A stretch of 64,000 nt of DNA from an uncultured Acidobacteriaceae bacterium (GCA_937879855.1 CALFMO010000006.1:310001-374000); one strand, 5' to 3'. Shown: positions 1-8,987, counted from the stretch's first letter. A program made the numbers and translations. Notes: generated by a model from the sequence alone, not told the origin.

Positions 1-2
1 GG

Positions 3-401
3 TTAAATCTTGAGGTCGGTAAGGTATTCCGCTTGGCCCAATTGCGGATCGACCTTCAGAGTGCTTCGCTCCGGCCGCTTCGGTTTGTGTTGCACTACAA
101 CGGCTGATTTGGGCGCCATGAATTTGTCGACGAACTCCCTAACCTGCTGTTCCGACGGAAACTGGGGGGTATTCCACTCCCCCTAATAGTAGTCGCCATC
201 GACCACGTAGCTATAGGAGAGGGTTCCATAAAGCGGAGCCGAAGCATCGCCGCCTAACGAACGTATTCGGACAAGAGCCTCGACCGTTCCATTCACCGTT
301 GGCCACGTTTCGCAGCCACGATACCGGAAAAAATAAACTATGCAGGAGGTGACCCCGACGACCAGGGCGATTATAGAAAACCAGAAGACCAGAGTAGACA
401 T
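3..401 (-). pseudogene. DUF3592 membrane protein with in-frame TAG
   Basis: Translation from the ATG at 401 gives an N-terminal membrane helix, then a 'WPTVNGTV' segment and a 'YSYVVDGDYY' strand. These are typical of the start of DUF3592 domains. A TAG at 183-185 stops the frame at residue 72. The same frame continues without a shift for 59 more codons to a TAA at 3-5. That extension contains the family's second half (PSEQQVREFVDKF, a VVVQHKPKRPERSTL strand). The gene is therefore whole except for one amber codon: either a nonsense mutation or a readthrough site. Function of DUF3592 is unknown. A second DUF3592 gene lies at 42,638. Confidence 0.7.
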
Positions 402-459
402 AGATTAGGCGAGGTTGTCTGCTCGTACGACTGGGACAGATTGTACTCCAACTTCGGTC

Positions 460-1011
460 TCAGTCCTCGCTAGGCAACATGAATGTAAGACACGGTTCGC
501 CTCGATCTCCAGGACTGGCTACAACCTTCAGTTGAACTTCACGATATATTCCGCCCGCAGCTGGTTTTTCGTTACCGTCGTTCTCTGCGCCATTGGGTAG
601 GCATAAAAACTCAAACAACAATTCGTTACCATTCAGTTTTTGCCTGCTTGCCGCAGATCGAAACATCCAGATAATGTCCCAATAACGGCCCTTGATGTCC
701 TGCGACCCTCTGAACTGTTCCGGCACCTCCACGTAGCGGTGGAAAACTGCATGTGTCATCGCCACGTCAAAGATGAGACCAGCATTTCTATTGAGTTCGT
801 CGAAAGGATCATCAGTGCAGTCGACCAAAACGCCATCTTCAATCGCTTGCGCTCGTGAGTAAAGGCTGATCAGCTCCGTGGGTCCGAATGTCGGGTGATC
901 GATTGTGTCGCCCTGCTTCGGTGGCGCGGATGTTTGCACCTTTTCGCACCATGGTCGATGCCGGCCAACCGGCTTCCGGCAGTTGACACAATATGTCTCG
1001 GCACAATCCAT
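460..1011 (-). CDS. DUF6573 family protein
   Basis: 183 aa. The core 'YSRAQAIEDGVLVD', the later 'GRYWDIIWMFR' and the C-terminal 'GDRGEPCLTFMLPSED' match what I know of DUF6573, a family of unknown function common on plasmids, phages and ICEs. The N-terminus adds a short Cys-rich segment (CVNC...WC within the first 22 residues) that could bind zinc. It is read with the other leftward accessory genes. No catalytic residues can be named. Membership rests on motif memory, so fairly but not fully certain. Confidence 0.75.
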   Translation of the reverse strand: MDCAETYCVNCRKPVGRHRPWCEKVQTSAPPKQGDTIDHPTFGPTELISLYSRAQAIEDGVLVDCTDDPFDELNRNAGLIFDVAMTHAVFHRYVEVPEQFRGSQDIKGRYWDIIWMFRSAASRQKLNGNELLFEFLCLPNGAENDGNEKPAAGGIYREVQLKVVASPGDRGEPCLTFMLPSED

Positions 1012-1087
1012 CGAACCTCTCTTTCAGGGACCTGCGCTTTGTAAGCACCGGTAGAATTCGCTGCGAATCGAGAGAGTGACAGCACGT

Positions 1088-1303
1088 CTAACTGCGCAAA
1101 AAGTTAACGTCCTTCTTGATCTTGAGCGCGCGCGCTTCGGGAATCGTTAGGCCTACGAACTCTTGCGGATCGAAGCTGATTTCGTCTGGATAGTACTCAA
1201 ACAGCCTCTCGTCGTGTTCATCCTCAAGCGTGACCCACACCACCGGTAATGGATCGCCAAAGGACTTGGGAAGAGGCGTAATTCTGGCGCTGATAATTTT
1301 CAT
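1088..1303 (-). CDS. Conserved hypothetical small protein
   Basis: 71 aa, starting at ATG 1303 behind a clear GGAGG seven bases upstream. The sequence is rich in beta-forming and acidic residues (PVVWVTLEDEHDERLFEYYPDEISF) and ends in a short helix (IPEARALKIKKDVNFLR). I know no function. It has no signal peptide or membrane segment. It lies 76 bases upstream of the DUF6573 gene on the same strand, so they may be co-transcribed. Confidence 0.65.
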   Translation of the reverse strand: MKIISARITPLPKSFGDPLPVVWVTLEDEHDERLFEYYPDEISFDPQEFVGLTIPEARALKIKKDVNFLRS

Positions 1304-1507
1304 CTGCCGTCTCCTCCGATCCTTGTGGGTTCACACCGAAAGTGAAATTGAGTGGGTTATGCAAATCAAAGATTGCACGAGCTCTGCACGCAAAAAGCGG
1401 ACGAGCGCAATCCCATGCGGTTTAACGCCAACTGGTAGCCGTTACCTTAGGCACCTTTCTGCGTCGCGCTCAGCGGTAATAACATTCGACGAAGATGAAA
1501 TCCCTGT

Positions 1508-2113
1508 GTGTTACTCGGTAGCTTGGCGTTGGTTCTTTGCGGCTTCGCACAGCAAAACTCTTCTGTTTCTCCGGCGGCGAACCAAGTCAGGGCACAACTG
1601 CAGGCTGAACTCCGCTCGTTGGCGGCGCTTGCTCAAACAATCGCCACCGCACCCAGCCACAAAGAAAAAGCGCGGGGCTGGCTTGAACTGAATCGCCATG
1701 TGAAGAAGTTCGCGGAGGAAATGAACGCCGCGTTTCCCGACACCAGCATCGAGGGCGACAAGATCTCGCCAGCCGAGGCTCAGCAACTCGCCCAGACCGC
1801 AACGTCATACGGCGTCCGCGTTGATTTCTGTGAGCCAAGCGGGCGTTGGGCGTCTGACAATCAGGGCTACTTCAAATATCTCGAGCTATGGCCGAACGGC
1901 CCTGAAGCTGATGAGGCCACGTGGATGGGACCAATTGGGAATGCATCGTTCTGCGGCGATTCCGAAGGCTCAGCAGAGGAGCTCAAAGAGTTCATCGCCC
2001 AGCGCAAGAAATTCCTGCAAAACTTTCCCAACAGTCGTTTCGCTGCGCAAGCAAAACAGGACGTAACCGACGCGCAAGTGCAGCTTCAAGAGGCGCTTAG
2101 GACGGGCCGGTAA
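1508..2113 (+). CDS. Putative secreted protein
   Basis: About 201 aa on the plus strand, against the prevailing direction. The N-terminus (LLGSLALVLCGFAQQ) is a signal peptide, followed by a helical, coiled-coil-like region (RAQLQAELRSLAALAQ) and a C-terminal helix (SAEELKEFIAQRKKFL). The start given is a GTG. An ATG with 'MKSLC' lies 13 bases upstream at 1495, one base out of frame, so a one-base deletion near 1500 may have removed the original start. No domain recognised. Confidence 0.5.
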   Translation: MLLGSLALVLCGFAQQNSSVSPAANQVRAQLQAELRSLAALAQTIATAPSHKEKARGWLELNRHVKKFAEEMNAAFPDTSIEGDKISPAEAQQLAQTATSYGVRVDFCEPSGRWASDNQGYFKYLELWPNGPEADEATWMGPIGNASFCGDSEGSAEELKEFIAQRKKFLQNFPNSRFAAQAKQDVTDAQVQLQEALRTGR

Positions 2114-2239
2114 TCGGGTTCCAAGCGCACGACATGAAGAAACTGGAAGCACAACCTCGGCGAGCCCCCATTGGGCATCGCGGTCGTACTGTTTCTGTTC
2201 ATCTCCAACCACAATCCTAGATATCTCTGGTGTTTTGGT

Positions 2240-2884
2240 CTAGCTGCACCCACTCGACGAGCCGCAATTTGTGCAGATGTAGCACGATCCGTTTCTCGTC
2301 GTGATGCTGCCGCAGTGCTTGCAGGAAGGAGCATCGCTGAATGTAGGATCAGATACTGCAATTCTGGGCTCCGTATCACTCGACGCCGGGTGGGGGCTTG
2401 TCGCGTCACGACTCACGGGCTGTATTGGACTGCCCGGTTCGAGTCTCTTCTCAGGGCTTCCAAATCTCAATTCCAACCAGCGAAAGATATAGTCCATGAC
2501 AGAACTGGCATGACGAATCTCGGGATTGCCGCTCCATCCTGAGGGATCAAAACGCGTGTGTGCGAATTTCTCGCAGAACAGTTTGAGCGGAACGCCATGC
2601 TGCAGGCCAATTGAGATAGCCTGGGCAAAGCTACTGATAAGCCCGGACACCGTGGAGCCTTCTTTCGCCATCGTGATAAAGAGCTCTCCCGGTTTCCGGT
2701 CTGGATATAGACCAACGGTGATGTATCCCTCGTGGCCGCCAATTTCAAATTTATGGGTCACGGACATACGCTCGTCCGGTAGGCGATTTCGTACAGCTTG
2801 CGGTGGTGAGTAAGAGAAACGCTGGCCGGCATTGGATCCTGTCGAGTGGTGCGTCGTCGTTTCTTGGATTGCTGGCGCAGACAT
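2240..2884 (-). CDS. Stand-alone NrdJ C-terminal (TSCPD-like) protein
   Basis: 214 aa, starting at ATG 2884 behind AAGGAGG. Residues ~34-145 (RLPDERMSVTHKF, GGHEGYITVGLY, MAKEGSTVSGLI, DYIFRWLELRFG) closely resemble the C-terminal region of B12-dependent class II ribonucleotide reductase NrdJ. The end carries that enzyme's zinc-ribbon (CKHCG ... CYICTNCGSSSGCS). The catalytic barrel and cobalamin site are absent, so it cannot be a reductase alone. It may bind nucleotides, act on the chromosomal NrdJ, or have a role of its own. Homology is seen; role is inference. Confidence 0.8.
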   Translation of the reverse strand: MSAPAIQETTTHHSTGSNAGQRFSYSPPQAVRNRLPDERMSVTHKFEIGGHEGYITVGLYPDRKPGELFITMAKEGSTVSGLISSFAQAISIGLQHGVPLKLFCEKFAHTRFDPSGWSGNPEIRHASSVMDYIFRWLELRFGSPEKRLEPGSPIQPVSRDATSPHPASSDTEPRIAVSDPTFSDAPSCKHCGSITTRNGSCYICTNCGSSSGCS

Positions 2885-2915
2885 CCTTACCTCCTTTCAA
2901 AACAAAGCTGTGGAA

Positions 2916-3761
2916 TCAGATCGCCTGCCGCGCGGCGAGGAGAATATCTTTGACGAGAGGACCGGCAGCCGCCTGCCAGTTCTTTTCTTCGGGTTGGCGC
3001 ACCCTGAGAGCACCGTCCTCTCCCATCGCAATGCCGGCTTCTTCCATGGCGCGCATAATTTGGCCTCGCCATTGCAGGCCTTCAGTCGGAATTTTGTGCC
3101 CGGCTGCTTCGAGAATGCGACCCAGTCGCCAAAGGGCATCCATCGCGGATTCCCTCGTTCCCGCGTGTCCTAGCCAGTTCTCAATTGTTCTGAGGGTTTG
3201 CGCAGTAATGCCCGCAATCTCTCGCAAAATGTGGAGTTCCCGGTAGGCCTGATTCTCTTCCTGCTTGCCTCGATAAACAGCCAGCAGACCAAACCAGTTA
3301 TCCTCTGGAATCGCTACAGCCGTCCAGTTAGCATCACCGATGCTCCTGGAGTGCGCGGCGGCTTCTTCCAACAACACTCCGAATTTGGTGAGACGCTCGA
3401 GTAACGATTCGAAATTGCCAACTGCATTGTGGAGCCGGGCATGCAGATCCTCCAGGTGGTCGGCTGCAGTATCAGAATCCGCATCCCTGCGCTTTTTAAG
3501 TTTCTCGACAAGATCGCGAATATCGGACCACTTGGGATAGGTCATTCGCGATACTTCTGGAGGTACGGCGCCGTTCAACTCACCACTAATCGCCAGCAAA
3601 GCTCCGGACAAACTGCGGCAATGACAAACTGCCCGCAAAAGCGTATTTTCCCATACGCTCACCGTGAATCTGGGCTCTTCGCTCCCGCGTCGATGTTCCA
3701 TAACATGAATGTTGAATTCCCGGGTACTACCTGTTGGTCGACAAGCTGGGGTGGCTGACAT
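2916..3761 (-). CDS. Hypothetical protein, mostly helical
   Basis: About 281 aa. I place the start at ATG 3761 (MSATPACRP) because AGGAG stands nine bases upstream; the open frame extends 25 codons further without a ribosome site. It has an N-terminal beta-rich part (REFNIHVMEHRRGSEEPRFTVSV), then long amphipathic helices. I recognise no family. It follows the 108-aa gene in the VWA/MoxR operon and may belong to that module. Confidence 0.6.
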   Translation of the reverse strand: MSATPACRPTGSTREFNIHVMEHRRGSEEPRFTVSVWENTLLRAVCHCRSLSGALLAISGELNGAVPPEVSRMTYPKWSDIRDLVEKLKKRRDADSDTAADHLEDLHARLHNAVGNFESLLERLTKFGVLLEEAAAHSRSIGDANWTAVAIPEDNWFGLLAVYRGKQEENQAYRELHILREIAGITAQTLRTIENWLGHAGTRESAMDALWRLGRILEAAGHKIPTEGLQWRGQIMRAMEEAGIAMGEDGALRVRQPEEKNWQAAAGPLVKDILLAARQAI

Positions 3762-3813
3762 GAGATGGGCTCCTCTTGGGCAGTAAAGACGAAAGGTCAC
3801 TTGCAGAGCGGGA

Positions 3814-4140
3814 TTAGTGTGCGGATGGTGCCGCATGAAGATATCGTTCTCTCACGCTGTACCAGGGAGTATCGGTTGGAGCTAAAAAGTACCTGGGTTC
3901 ATTGTCGGACCACTCTTTTGAGTCATCGATAGCCGCAATCCTCCGCCGCCCGATATGAACTTCATGCTCGTTTATGTACTCAACAACATCGCGAACCTTG
4001 AATTTGGCGCTGCGAAGGGCGTCGCTGAGTGGCGGCGACAGTTCTTGCTCAAGCCATGTTTGCCATTGCAGCAGGTTATCCTTCTTGATTGTCTTGCCCC
4101 GCTGCCCAATCTTCGTTGTTGTCACCGCATCTTCTTCCAT
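3814..4140 (-). CDS. Hypothetical protein of the VWA/MoxR operon
   Basis: 108 aa, basic N-terminus (GQRGKTIKKDNLLQWQTWLEQ). Its ATG (4138-4140) directly follows the TGA of the VWA/metallopeptidase gene, so it is translated with it. No signal peptide, membrane helix or known motif. Function unknown. Confidence 0.6.
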   Translation of the reverse strand: MEEDAVTTTKIGQRGKTIKKDNLLQWQTWLEQELSPPLSDALRSAKFKVRDVVEYINEHEVHIGRRRIAAIDDSKEWSDNEPRYFLAPTDTPWYSVRERYLHAAPSAH

Positions 4141-5400
4141 TCATTCGGCGATAATCTTTATCGTTTCGCCGAAAGGGGCTGTCCTTCGGGAATCAGTGAC
4201 CCAAAGCACCGGATACGAGGGAAGTGTCGCGGGATAGTCATGACAGCAGAGGTCCGTCAAGTAAATCAGGCAGACCGGCTGGATATCGTTCTGCTCCACC
4301 CATTCAAAGACTGGGCGGAAATCCGTTCCGCCTCCGCCTTTGGGTTCCAGGACGATTGGTTCAAACGGTCCAAATTCTTGGCTGGAACTCACGGCTGCAT
4401 CGCAATAAACGACATGAATCAGTTCGGGTTGAGCCTGGTCAGCGATGGCCGAAATCTCACCGGCGAATTGGCGCAGCTCTTCATCGCCGATTGATCCGGA
4501 GGTGTCCACGCCGATAACGATTGTGCCAACGCCTTCACTGTGGACCGAGGGCAGATACAGCCCGGAAGACACATAGCGACGGTTAGGAGGAAACCACTTG
4601 TAGTCGGAGGCAGCACTCGCGCTAACGAAGTCGCGAAGTGTGGCCCGCCAATCTTGTTTGCACTGCCTTGCCTCTTCGAGCGGGCGGTCCACGCCAGCCG
4701 CTTCATGCCCGCAGGACTTGGCGGTACGCGACGCCTGCTCGGCTGCAATTGCCCATTCGGTCACCTGCCTGGTGGATTCCGCTTCTGAAGCGGGATTTCC
4801 CATTTCATCGGTGGCGTCTAGAACTTCTCCAAACCCGCCCTCTCGCGGTTCGTTCGATTGGACTCCATCGCCCGGTTGCGAAATAACGCTTCCGCTACTT
4901 CCAGTACCGTTTCCGTGCGTTGCAGTCTGCGACTCTGAACCACCTTGAGAACCTCCTGCTCCGCCAGGGCCTGAATTCGGACTCGCGCCACTTCCTTCCT
5001 GCTGGAGCCTTGCGTAAATTTCCTCGGCCGACAGCCCATCGAACTCTGGCTTGATGAGTGCTCCTTCCGGAAGCGCCATGCCATTCTTCAAAACGATTGG
5101 ATTGATCGCGTAGTCGGCAGCTACGTTCCATAGACGTGGCTTGCGGCTGCCACGGCGGCAATGGTGGCCAAGTGCACAATGCAAGACCTCGTGGGCCAAG
5201 ACGCCTTGCAGCTCTTCAGCGGTAAGAGAATCAACGAAGGTGGGATTGTAATAGATCGCCTTCCCATTCGTTGCCATCGTGGGTACCGGTCCCGGAATCA
5301 ACGTCAGTCGAAGGCAGAGAGTGGCAAAGAAAGGCTGCTGGAAAAGAAGCTGTACTCTCGCTTTCGTGAGTTTCAGCGCGATTCCATTAGCCGCCCTCAT
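4141..5400 (-). CDS. DUF2201-type protein: metallopeptidase-like N-terminus plus VWA-like C-terminus
   Basis: 419 aa. Residues ~15-135 form a putative metallopeptidase domain with the zinc motif HEVLHCALGHH (His70, Glu71, His74, then His79/80). A Gly/Ser/Gln-rich linker (~135-200) follows. The C-terminal ~130 residues are von Willebrand A-like, with the metal-site sequence DTSGS at 299-303 and a 'GGGGTDFRP' loop. This pairs the two halves known in DUF2201 proteins. It is the third gene of an operon with a MoxR ATPase (6,419) and a DUF3150-like gene (5,397), the usual arrangement of MoxR/VWA chaperone-like complexes. The client is unknown. The first residues overlap the preceding gene by four bases. 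Confidence 0.85.
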   Translation of the reverse strand: MRAANGIALKLTKARVQLLFQQPFFATLCLRLTLIPGPVPTMATNGKAIYYNPTFVDSLTAEELQGVLAHEVLHCALGHHCRRGSRKPRLWNVAADYAINPIVLKNGMALPEGALIKPEFDGLSAEEIYARLQQEGSGASPNSGPGGAGGSQGGSESQTATHGNGTGSSGSVISQPGDGVQSNEPREGGFGEVLDATDEMGNPASEAESTRQVTEWAIAAEQASRTAKSCGHEAAGVDRPLEEARQCKQDWRATLRDFVSASAASDYKWFPPNRRYVSSGLYLPSVHSEGVGTIVIGVDTSGSIGDEELRQFAGEISAIADQAQPELIHVVYCDAAVSSSQEFGPFEPIVLEPKGGGGTDFRPVFEWVEQNDIQPVCLIYLTDLCCHDYPATLPSYPVLWVTDSRRTAPFGETIKIIAE

Positions 5401-6398
5401 GACAAGCCCTGCGGCAAAGGCATGCCCATGTAGGCGGCCATGCGTTGAGCAATTTCTGCAGCAGCCTTTGCAGTATCGCTGCGCAACGCATCGGATTTCC
5501 GGACCTCCGCGAGATCTACCACAAGGGACCTTCGGACATCACTGGCCATGCGGTCTAGTTCCGTGTCGCTGGCGATATTCAGCTTCGGGAGAACATCGAC
5601 GATCTCGACGATGTTGGTCACCATCGAGCTATAGAGTTTGGGCTTATCGTCGTCCGGCGCCTGGTTGTATTCCGCCATGCGAGTCGACATGTGCGCTACT
5701 ACGTTGTACAACCTCTGCCAAAGATCTCGAGTAGCGGCGTGCAAAGACGCCTGGACTGACTCCGCCATTCGACGCTTCAGCCGCTCCCTCTCAGCATCAT
5801 TGATCGCAACCCGGAAATCAGCCGGGTCAGTAATGGGCTTTACGTCCGTCGCAAACGAAAACTCGTCGCGAAGTTCGTTGGGAGAGACGAACCGCACAGT
5901 TCCATTTTCCTCACGCATCCCGGGATAATCGTAGATGTTGAAGAGCGTCCCGAGTTCCTCAGGGGCCTCCTTCTGTTTCCGGACAACATCCTCGAATCTT
6001 GCAACTAGGCGATCGACGGCACCGAAGAGTGCAGCTCGGTTCTCATTCATTTTCGCCACGTGATCCATGTACGCGGCGGCCGGCAACACGCGCCATCCGT
6101 CGTCGGTCCAGGGCAAGGTAAGGAAATAGTGGTCTCGTCTCGCGCGCCCGACAGCCTGGGTTATTTCCTCAAGCTCGGACCGCGGAACCACGCTCTTGTT
6201 CACGCGAGCCCGTTTTTTTCCGGCATTGTGCCGGCGGGTCACGGCATCCGATTCGTCTGGATCGAACTTCCATCCCGACCATTGGCTGATGTTTAGACTC
6301 GATAGCATTGCTGCGTCCCCTAAGGACGTCTGTTCCTTTGGGGGTATTGGCACGTCCAATGAGAACAACGATGATTGCGGAAAAGCAGTGGTGGTCAT
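5397..6398 (-). CDS. DUF3150-like protein of the MoxR/VWA operon
   Basis: About 333 aa. The start at ATG 6398 (MTTTAF) is chosen because AAGGA lies upstream; the frame is open 18 codons further. The protein is soluble and helical in its second half. I assign it to the DUF3150-like proteins found between MoxR ATPases and VWA proteins mainly from position and length, with weaker sequence grounds. Its stop overlaps the next gene by four bases, so the products are probably made in step and may form one complex. Confidence 0.6.
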   Translation of the reverse strand: MTTTAFPQSSLFSLDVPIPPKEQTSLGDAAMLSSLNISQWSGWKFDPDESDAVTRRHNAGKKRARVNKSVVPRSELEEITQAVGRARRDHYFLTLPWTDDGWRVLPAAAYMDHVAKMNENRAALFGAVDRLVARFEDVVRKQKEAPEELGTLFNIYDYPGMREENGTVRFVSPNELRDEFSFATDVKPITDPADFRVAINDAERERLKRRMAESVQASLHAATRDLWQRLYNVVAHMSTRMAEYNQAPDDDKPKLYSSMVTNIVEIVDVLPKLNIASDTELDRMASDVRRSLVVDLAEVRKSDALRSDTAKAAAEIAQRMAAYMGMPLPQGLS

Positions 6399-6418
6399 AC
6401 TAGTATTCCTTACGACGG

Positions 6419-7396
6419 TTATGAAATGACGTGATGATTTTCGACCGCCCATTGCGTGTATCCAGCCGTATGACGAACATCCGGTTCGCGCCGCGAGGCA
6501 TCGTGGACACAGAGCACGCTGAACTCAGTTGGCATGCGTTTGATGTACTTGCAAATACGGTCGAAGTTGGTATTGGTGGCGCGGTAGGAGAGTGCGCTCG
6601 CTACGGCGAATTGCGCGGCTGCATTGTCGGGAACGGGTTCCTGGTCAGGATTGAGCAAAATTGAGTCGATGTTCGGAAGATTGCGGAAGGTCTGTAAAAA
6701 TGCGGTGAACTGCGTAGCGGCGCCATCTCCAATCGTCCCGGCGATCAAATCGTGCTCAATGGTCGATGATGGTGACTGATTGAGAATGTTGGAGACAAAT
6801 GCCCAGGATCGAGGCGATGGAAAAGCATTGGCATCCCGGTCGAAATTGCTGAGCAAGTCTGGTTTGAAGCGTATGAACGCAATCACTTCCGGCCGAATCT
6901 TCGCGCCTATCGCCCACTCACACCATTCCTGCATGTCAGCTTCGAAGTTGAGGTGAGTAAACCTGTTGCGAAGGGGCGTAGGCATCCGTGAGGTTACAGC
7001 ACGATCACCTTCTCGGTTTCCAGCCGCGATGATGGACCATCTCTCGGGAAGCGTGTAATCGCCCAGTTTTCGATCCAGTACAAGTTGATAGCATCCGGCC
7101 TGAACCATCGGTGGTGCCGCGTTCAACTCATCGAGAAAGAGAATTCCTTCACCGCTTCGCGGAAGGAAGTCAGGGGACGCCCATTTTGCCTGGTGATCCT
7201 GCGATAAGTAGGGCAACCCACGTAATTCAACAGCGTCAAGCAGGAGAGCTCTCACATCCTGCAATGCAACACTCTTTTCCTTGGCAACTTGCCGCACGAT
7301 GTCTGACTTACCAAGTCCGGGACCACCCCAGATGAATGTCGGTTGTCGAGCAGCAATCAAGGCGTGAAGCGCAGATAGAACTGCTGAGGCTTTCAT
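6419..7396 (-). CDS. MoxR-type AAA+ ATPase
   Basis: 325 aa. Walker A GGPGLGKS at 24-31, Walker B ILFLDELN at 85-92, followed by a sensor-1-like 'IIAAGNREGDRA' and an arginine-finger-like 'PTPLRNRFTH'. MoxR proteins remodel or insert cofactors into partner proteins together with VWA proteins; the VWA partner is two genes downstream. Start at ATG 7396, with AGGAA upstream. A second MoxR gene at 47,500 is only distantly similar. Confidence 0.9.
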   Translation of the reverse strand: MKASAVLSALHALIAARQPTFIWGGPGLGKSDIVRQVAKEKSVALQDVRALLLDAVELRGLPYLSQDHQAKWASPDFLPRSGEGILFLDELNAAPPMVQAGCYQLVLDRKLGDYTLPERWSIIAAGNREGDRAVTSRMPTPLRNRFTHLNFEADMQEWCEWAIGAKIRPEVIAFIRFKPDLLSNFDRDANAFPSPRSWAFVSNILNQSPSSTIEHDLIAGTIGDGAATQFTAFLQTFRNLPNIDSILLNPDQEPVPDNAAAQFAVASALSYRATNTNFDRICKYIKRMPTEFSVLCVHDASRREPDVRHTAGYTQWAVENHHVIS

Positions 7397-7508
7397 AGGT
7401 TTTCCTGTGGTTGGATTTTAGGCAGCTACTTCTGAACAAGTCGGGAGGGCAGAACGGTGCCGATACTCGCCACCAAAGAACCGATTACCGGGCCCTTCGG
7501 CTCGGTGG

Positions 7509-7682
7509 TTAAGATAGGAAGGAGACGTCAGAGTCAGCCGCCATGCGACTGACGACAAAGGAGCACAAGCCATTGATGGGAATCGGCTGCTCACTCTGAA
7601 TGAGATACCCGGCTTGCAGGTATTCGTGTTTGCGTTTCTCAAACAATTTTGCCTTGGTGCTAATACGGGCTCCCTCGCTCAT
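7509..7682 (-). CDS. Small hypothetical protein (57 aa)
   Basis: Begins at ATG 7682 (MSEGARISTKAKLFEKRK), overlapping the TGA of the 144-aa gene in the form ATGA, with GGAGGAG just upstream inside that gene. The overlap and the ribosome site support a real, coupled gene. Basic N-terminal half, no recognised motif. Confidence 0.5.
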   Translation of the reverse strand: MSEGARISTKAKLFEKRKHEYLQAGYLIQSEQPIPINGLCSFVVSRMAADSDVSFLS

Positions 7683-8113
7683 CTCTCCTCCTTCTGGCAG
7701 AAAAACACCGTTAGGCTTCGCCATCCGTTCACCGTTTTCATATCCGGAGTGATACCTTGCTGCTCCAGCGCTCGACACTGCTTGGCCAATTCTTCCGCAT
7801 CAGCCTGCATGCGCTCCTGCCACCCTGCTTGTTGCCAGTGATCGTGGTCAAAGTGCTCGACCCTAACGCTCTTCCAGTACAGGTAACGCTCGTGGTCGCG
7901 AGTCATGTGTTCGATCCCGAGGAAAAATGGAGCGGTATAGCCTTCGGGCTTAGTAGCATTGCGGTGAAGCGCCAAGAACCTGGCTTCGCCGACCGCATTC
8001 AGCAATCCGTTCACTGCCATTTCAACGAGTTTTAGGTCGGGCGGGGCTAGGCTGTTACCATCATTGGTAGCGACCAGAATCTCGCACGCCAATTCACATA
8101 CATTTGGAATCAT
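7679..8113 (-). CDS. Conserved hypothetical protein
   Basis: About 144 aa starting at ATG 8113 (MIPNVCELACEIL); a GTG three codons upstream is an alternative. Mixed alpha/beta soluble protein with a region rich in aromatic and histidine residues (RDHERYLYWKSVRVEHFDHD). No family recognised. Coupled by ATGA overlap to the 57-aa gene. Confidence 0.6.
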   Translation of the reverse strand: MIPNVCELACEILVATNDGNSLAPPDLKLVEMAVNGLLNAVGEARFLALHRNATKPEGYTAPFFLGIEHMTRDHERYLYWKSVRVEHFDHDHWQQAGWQERMQADAEELAKQCRALEQQGITPDMKTVNGWRSLTVFFCQKEER

Positions 8114-8329
8114 CGTGAGCACCCCGTTTTGCGCGTCGGTTGAAGACCCTTAAGCATGCGATCCGGTCCCTTCCCTTGTGAAATCACGCAAACTCCGCAG
8201 CTTTGGCCGACGCTTTCAGCGGGTTGCGAGCGCCGGTTTCTGTGATCAAACACGCCCAAGCATGCACGCGCTGCTTCAGAATGGCTTATGCCTCGCGTCG
8301 ATCTGCCACGTGTTCTCGCGAGTTAGAAA

Positions 8330-8683
8330 TTAGCCAAGTTTTTCCAAGCCGGCATCCACACACGCGAGCAGGATCCAGTCGGCAACTGTCTGCACGCGCC
8401 TGCGATCTCTTAGGCTGCGGACCACGGCGAGATGTCCACCTCGAATTCGGACCGTCTTGAAACTGCGGGTCGATCCATCCCACTTCGCATAGTCACGCGG
8501 CAGCCAGGCTTCTACTATCCACGGCTCACGACAGACAAGACCTCGGGTAAGCCCTCTGAGTGGGTTCACGCCGTCCTGTATATAAATAATGGTGCCAGCA
8601 GCGATGGTGCCGATTTGTCTGTCCCGAGGATCGCTGAGATGGATAGTCTTACGTCCGACTTTCTTAATGATTGCGGGGTACAT
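8330..8683 (-). CDS. Hypothetical protein
   Basis: About 117 aa from ATG 8683 (MYPAIIKKVGRKT); the frame is open 27 codons further upstream. No good ribosome site is visible for either start. Basic, with a beta-rich middle (GTIAAGTIIYIQDG). Retained because its codon pattern and direction fit the neighbours. The 216 bases downstream of it (8,114-8,329) hold no gene I can support. Confidence 0.4.
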   Translation of the reverse strand: MYPAIIKKVGRKTIHLSDPRDRQIGTIAAGTIIYIQDGVNPLRGLTRGLVCREPWIVEAWLPRDYAKWDGSTRSFKTVRIRGGHLAVVRSLRDRRRVQTVADWILLACVDAGLEKLG

Positions 8684-8773
8684 CAGCCTGAAACGATGAG
8701 CATAGTATTGTCGGAACACAATCGACCTCGAGAGAAGGGCGTTGGGAGCACGGACAGTCCACAACCGGAAGCG

Positions 8774-8947
8774 TCAAAAAACGATCTCTGATGTACGATC
8801 GGCGTTCACGTAATAGAGATTAAAGTCAACGTGCGCTCCGCCCCCATTGCGGAGACTGTCCTGGAAAGCTTTGTCATAGTCGGAGTAGTAAAGTCCGGTT
8901 AGAGTCGAGAAATACGGTTTGTTTTTGTGAAACTTAAGCTTAGCCAT
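8774..8947 (-). CDS. Small hypothetical protein (57 aa)
   Basis: ATG 8947 to TGA 8774. The product starts MAKLKFHKNKPYFSTLTGLY and ends NLYYVNADRTSEIVF. The basic start, aromatic content and tight position between two same-strand genes suggest a real short gene. No Shine-Dalgarno is obvious. Function unknown. Confidence 0.5.
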   Translation of the reverse strand: MAKLKFHKNKPYFSTLTGLYYSDYDKAFQDSLRNGGGAHVDFNLYYVNADRTSEIVF

Positions 8948-8987
8948 GAGGGTTGCCCAACGATGTGGTCGCTACCCGCGATGTGGT

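Noticed and set aside
1230..1691. 153-codon plus-strand frame
   Set aside because: Composition is unlike protein, and it overlaps both the minus-strand 71-aa gene and the secreted-protein gene.
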